Positions 59,701-64,000 of a stretch of 64,000 bases of DNA are shown piece by piece. Made by a program: the position numbers and the translations under genes. The notes below the pieces were generated by a model that worked only from the letters and a program-made list of their open reading frames with translations, was not told the DNA's origin and ran no database searches. Origin of the DNA: Phlebiopsis flavidoalba. Its lineage: Eukaryota > Basidiomycota > Agaricomycetes > Polyporales > Phanerochaetaceae. Position 1 is the first letter of the stretch, and each line of letters begins with the position of its first letter. Where the stretch lies: positions 1-64,000 of the forward strand of contig JAOCPU010000050.1 in NCBI GenBank assembly GCA_035772785.1, given 5' to 3'.

Positions 59701-61146
59701 GGAGGGTTATTGGCGCCCATCGAAGGGACATGGAGATTCTCCCTGCGCTGAATCTATTTTGCCCGAGAAAGGTCTCTCTGAGATGTTTCCGACTCACGCT
59801 CGGCGCATTTTGGACCTGATCAGGCAGCGCACTGTTGCTGGGGCAATCGAATGCCGCAAGGGCTGAGCGTGTCCGTGACCCCGGCTTACCCTCTGAATCC
59901 TCCTTCCGCTGTTTCGGACCTCTGAGGTACCACCGCCCTTGTGTCTTGAACAAGGCCGTCTTCACCGCGTTACGCAATAAGAATTACAAAACCGTCGCCC
60001 GTCACCGACTTTGACCATCTGGAGCTTGCCCGTCAGCTAACGACGATGGAGTGTAATTTGTACTGCGCCATCCTTCCGGAAGAGGTTCTGGAGACCGGAC
60101 AGTCTGGTGGAGTCTATCCTGGAAACGTCAAGGCGGTCACATCGCTCAGCACTATAATCACCGGATGGGTCGCTGAAAGTATCCTCAACGAGCCAGACAC
60201 TAAAAAGCGCACGATGTTGGTGAAATTCTTTATCAAGGTTGCAGAACGTTGAGTTATCATATCCTCCTCGTCACATCAATTGACCAAGAACTGTCTTCGT
60301 GACAGCGGTGCGCCTCTTTGCAGAACTTTAGCACCCCTCGTTCCATCTTGGCTGCCTTGGACTCATCTACTATATCAAAGACTGCATCAAAACGTGGGGA
60401 GTACGTACCGGTACTAACTCAGATTGAGAGCGCATGAAACTGCTAATTCCCCTCAACATCAGGGCTTTTGCCACAAGAAGAGGCACAAGTGCAGCTCGAG
60501 GCTTCTCTCCGTAAGCTGCATGGTGGTTCTGACCACGCACGCAATTATCACGAATACACAGAACTCGCTTGCGAAACACTGCCCCGCCAGCTGTCCCCTT
60601 TCTAGTGTAAGAATCCGGGTTTCAAATTGTCCACTCGGCCGCAATTCATCCAACCTCGCTAGGTCTTTACCTTACAGACGTTACGTTCTTCTGCCGGAGA
60701 GGGCAATCCGTCCCACATCGTACGTTTCGCTAAACGAAAACTCCCGCAAAAAACTGCTAACAATTTCAACAAGTAATCACATAAACATTGCCCGCATTGT
60801 GCAAGGTAGGCAACGCCATTCCGCAGCGTGAGAATCAGCCCACACTGACTTTGTGACAGACATGACAGCGGTTCCAAGTTCCCTACAACTTGAAGGAATC
60901 TCCGAAGTGCAGGAGTAGTCTCAAGGACGCCTTCGAGCAATCCAAGAATCGGACAGACCTGCAAGATTTATATCTCTCGCAGGTGAGTTGAACCTCAAAT
61001 TCCTAAGATAATGATACTCATGAGGTAAAGCCTTGTTGGTCGAGCCGAAAAACGACCTGCAGATAATCCCCCGTCTGGTGACATGCGTCAATTGTTCCAG
61101 TGGGCAACGCGGGGTCCCCAACCAATCGGTATCGTCTCCTGCATGA
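56756..61146 (+). CDS. Ras guanine-nucleotide exchange factor, SH3-RasGEF_N-RasGEF (Cdc25/Ste6 type)
   Basis: Activates Ras by GDP/GTP exchange at the membrane. Start MPSAPLRIDTSVGAIAGPSS (ATG 56756). SH3 domain at 57080-57245: VLAMHDFIPQQ, then LEFQAGQIIRVLNRDNSGWW and GRRGWFPSNYV. A long less conserved linker follows, with an S/T-rich and helical part (VREVVEMVCKLLTIVDAVLR at ~58560). RasGEF_N: VQAPTLAALVERMTP (~59447), HDRTRA, then NIMPPAGLLEEDNIIW (~59592), VRVANVLKTWLEGYW, SILPEKGLSEMFPTHARRIL. Catalytic domain: VTDFDHLELARQLTTMECN (~60003), NVKAVTSLSTIITGWVAESI (~60126), LVKFFIKVAER (~60218), NFSTPRSILAAL (~60325), YRTRLRNTAPPAVPF (~60550), LTDVTF-like, ARIVQ, VPYNLKEI and LVEPKNDLQIIPRLVT (~61036). 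TGA 61144-61146. Domain order and length match Cdc25-family proteins. Multiple introns plus several indels. Confidence 0.85.
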
Positions 61147-61149
61147 ATA

Positions 61150-62355
61150 CGCTTCTTTTCAAGTCTTTATTCTCTCGTTCCCTCCCTAGTGATACCTCGC
61201 TACTCATTCGATATTCTTCATACTCGCTTTGCTACCAAGCTGATATCCACACGTATTTGTTTATTACACTAGTTTTCTACAATCATCCGGACCGAACATT
61301 CACTCATCTCAGAATTACCCTGCACATTCTCTTGTTATCTTTGGATCGTAATACGATAATCTCGGCGTATTTGTTGACACGAAAGGAGCCATTTGTTTTG
61401 TATTCCTATGATGATCGCATTATGTACGTTCACCAATATTTTTGGAGATCGCATGACGGTTACCGGACTGTCCCCCCGTAAGCTGACGATCACGGCGATT
61501 CACAGAGGTAAGTGCCTCTGTTTCCGCTTCGTTGACGATGTACTGATGAGTATCTAGGTTTTGCTGAGACGTGGCATCGTCTTTACTTGTAGGATTTGTC
61601 CCACAATTACCAAGCGAAAAAACATACTTTCAGAGCCAAGTCAGCCAAGTAACTCGTATGTCTCGATGCGCGCAACGCAGCGCCTGTCATGAGCACTGAT
61701 GATGACAATCTCCTGCCGGGATTGCTCAATGGCCAGCGTTGGAAGAGAATAACCGACTGTTCGTGGACCACCCGTGAGCAATATACACTTACCATTTGAC
61801 ATCTACAGCCCATTTACGACCGTCACAGGTTAGATAACGTACAAGTTTGTCAACTGCAGTCTCCAGGGCCGAGGGTTAAGCATGCCCAGCAGGGACTAGC
61901 CCTGTATTGATACGCTCACGGTCTTATTCTGTCTAATTTGCGTGCTACAATACGCCGCGATCTTCAATCACGTATGTGTCAAAATGAAAGGCGAGTCATA
62001 GAGTCATATAATCTGTGTGGCGTCAGCATCGGCTACTCTGGGACGCAGTTCACACAGAGAAGGCGTATTCCGTCTCCGTGCCTCAACTACACGACAAATG
62101 GAACGACTTGCAACGGTGGCGCGAGAAGCTCCGCTGTTAGGATACATCAAGCGTCTGTGTGTCGTACCTCGCCGTCCAGTGAGCGTTTTCATCGAATGCC
62201 TCGCTCTTTCTATAAAAAAAAACCGATATCATAGCTGTACAGTCCTGTAGGAACCTCTCGCATATCCAACACACAGGTTCGCCTTCCAGTCTTTGGGTCT
62301 TATTATTTCTGGTAGCTCATATTGCCTCCATATCCTCACTAATTCCTTTGCGCTA
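61150..62355. other. intergenic, nothing recognised
   Basis: T-rich 3' flank of the RasGEF gene (61190-61480), then unassigned sequence and the promoter side of the O-methyltransferase. No conserved frame was identified. Confidence 0.5.
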
Positions 62356-62359
62356 GAAT

Positions 62360-64000
62360 ATGGCTGCGCTGCAAGAGTTGAAAGCACTGGCGAAGATCAT
62401 CGACGAATCCGTCACTGCCATCGAGTCCATACTGGCTGAGAGGAAACCTGACATTTCCCTCGCTTGCATTACCGATGAGCCCTGAGCTGGAGGCGACTCG
62501 TATGCTTCCAGAAATTGAAGCATCTTGTTCGTTTGGTCATCTCAGCTGCTACGCAGCTTGTATACGCGGTGCGGTCACCCCTCCGTAGTTTTGACGGCTG
62601 TCGGTTTCCAAGTCAGTTCTGTAGCCGTAATCGTAAACATATCCTCTGACGACCGTCGCTGGCTAGCATCACCTATCGGCGGCGTTGGGTGTTGCTTCTG
62701 CAGCAAATGTAGCAGAAGCATGTCGAGAAGCTGGACCGCAGGTCAGTATCAGTGCTCAAGCCACGGTTCGAGGATGTACTAAGGCGATCTTTAGGGTGCT
62801 CACGTCGCGAAGATCGCTAGTGCGAGTGGCATAGACCCTTCGAGACTCGGTGGGTTCCATCTCACATGCTTCTCAGCGCCTCTAGGGCTTACATCTTGGG
62901 CGTTCCGTTAGCGAGGATCCTACGCTTACTGGCCCACTAATCATATCTTTGTGGAGACGGCGCCTGACGTGTTTGCAAACAATTGCATTTCCTCTGCTCT
63001 AGATACCGGCAAATCTTCGAAATTTTTAGTTGAGCAGTGCGTGTCCCCTTCCACCTGTGACCTTGTTAACACGACCCTCAAGCCTTTTCATTTGTTTTAG
63101 CCCTACCTCTAAGTATGTTGGTTACCTCCGGAATTACAGCCAACGTGGAGCATAGGTGGGCGCATAAAATTCATTTCACTCTCCGTTTAACGAATAGAAA
63201 TCGGGTTCCAGCACAGACGAAGGTCTCAAGGCCTCATCATACTTGCAAGACGTCTTACTCAACCCTAAGCTAACCTCTTCACAAGACCCGAACGACAGCG
63301 CTCTCAATCTAGCATTCAACACCAAGCTATCAGCATGGGAATGGTACGAGACAGCGGGAAATGAAAAACGGCGACTTCGCTTAGGCATCAACATGGATTC
63401 GTCCAAGCATGCCTCCTCTTTGGACGCTATCAATCAGGGTAAGTATCATCGATACCTTTATACAATATACCTCTATAAACACTCCTACCTTACATGTCTA
63501 GGCTTCGATTGGAGTACGTTAGAAAAAGACTCAATCGTAGTGGATGTTGGCGGTGGAGTGGGATCTCAGTCTATGACGCTTGCGAAGAACTTTCCTCACC
63601 TGCGTATCATTGTGCAAGACCGGGAACAGACGGTGAAGGACGCTTTTCAATGTGAGTCAAAAGTTATTCACGTAAATCTTCATTTCACACTTATGCGGTA
63701 TCCGATATATAGTTCTGGGACAATCAACTTCCTGGTGCACTTGAATCAGGCCAAGTTGTTCTTCAAGGTAAGTGTGATACTCCCTATACCTTTACGCTGA
63801 CCACATGTTATACAACCGACCACCAGCGCATGACTTTTTTACCCCTCAACCCGCGCGAAAAACGTCTCCGTCTCTTCATCGTCCGCCAGGTGCTCCATGA
63901 TTGGGGCCTGACAGCCACTGCGTACGGATTCTCCGCCATCTTCGTAGCGCGCAGCCGAGCCCTGCAACGCGTCTCATGATTATCGACAATTTGATGGCAT
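62360..64000 (+). CDS. COMT-type O-methyltransferase, 3' end outside the window
   Basis: SAM-dependent O-methyltransferase of the plant-COMT-like family common in fungal secondary metabolism. ATG 62360: MAALQELKALAKIIDESVTA and IESILAERKPDISLA, then TRMLPEIEA (~62500), VGFQVSSVAV, SSALDTGKSSKFLVEQ-like (~62995), then LNPKLTSSQDPNDSALNLAF (~63260), NTKLSAWEWYETAGNEKRRL (~63320) and INMDSSKHASSLDAINQG (~63385) with GTAAGT donor. FDWSTLEKDSIVVDVGGGVG is at ~63500; motif I, DVGGGVG, binds SAM. LAKNFPHLRIIVQDRE (~63580), intron, FWDNQLPGALESGQVVLQ (~63712), intron from GTAAGT, HDFFTPQPAR (~63831), VLHDWG (~63890; catalytic His region) and MIIDNLMA at the window end. The 5' third has frame shifts near 62480-62700; the rest reads well. 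Confidence 0.88.

Overview
The window reads as nuclear DNA of a mushroom-forming basidiomycete (Agaricomycetes). Genes have many short introns (about 45-70 bases, GT...AG). The families include several expanded mainly in that class: DUF6535 proteins, DUF6534 and other seven-helix membrane proteins, DUF2235 hydrolases, an incomplete NRPS-like enzyme and a COMT-type O-methyltransferase. Genes lie on both strands and are not arranged in operons.

Layout. 0-7 kb: an M3 metallopeptidase whose 5' end is cut by the window edge, an alpha/beta hydrolase, a palindromic 23-bp satellite, an 18-bp minisatellite and a DUF2235 hydrolase. 7-20 kb: gene-poor. It holds two copies of a ~760-bp repeat, a broken multispan membrane protein gene, a duplicated 3' fragment of a HAL2 gene, a DUF6535 gene, two adjacent non-autonomous DNA transposons and a tRNA-Glu gene. 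20-28 kb: a Ser/Pro-rich protein, the full HAL2/MET22-type bisphosphate nucleotidase, a CTD-kinase-type cyclin, a second tRNA-Glu-like copy and a steryl-acetyl-hydrolase-type esterase. 29-40 kb: an adenylation-thiolation NRPS-like enzyme, a DUF6534 membrane protein and an MFS transporter. With the esterase these could form a small metabolite locus. 42-56 kb: an alpha/beta hydrolase, HSP90 with heat shock elements upstream, a HET-like protein, a small membrane protein, a second DUF6535 gene and a nickel/cobalt transporter. 56-64 kb: an SH3-RasGEF (Cdc25 family) and an O-methyltransferase that runs off the end.

Almost every recognisable gene, including HSP90, switches reading frame through single-base insertions or deletions while its residues stay strongly conserved. 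I therefore treat many breaks as probable indel errors of a noisy assembly, and call decay only where sequence is also missing or diverged. Gene boundaries are approximate because genes were pieced together from exon fragments in different frames. Family calls come from remembered motif patterns, not database searches.
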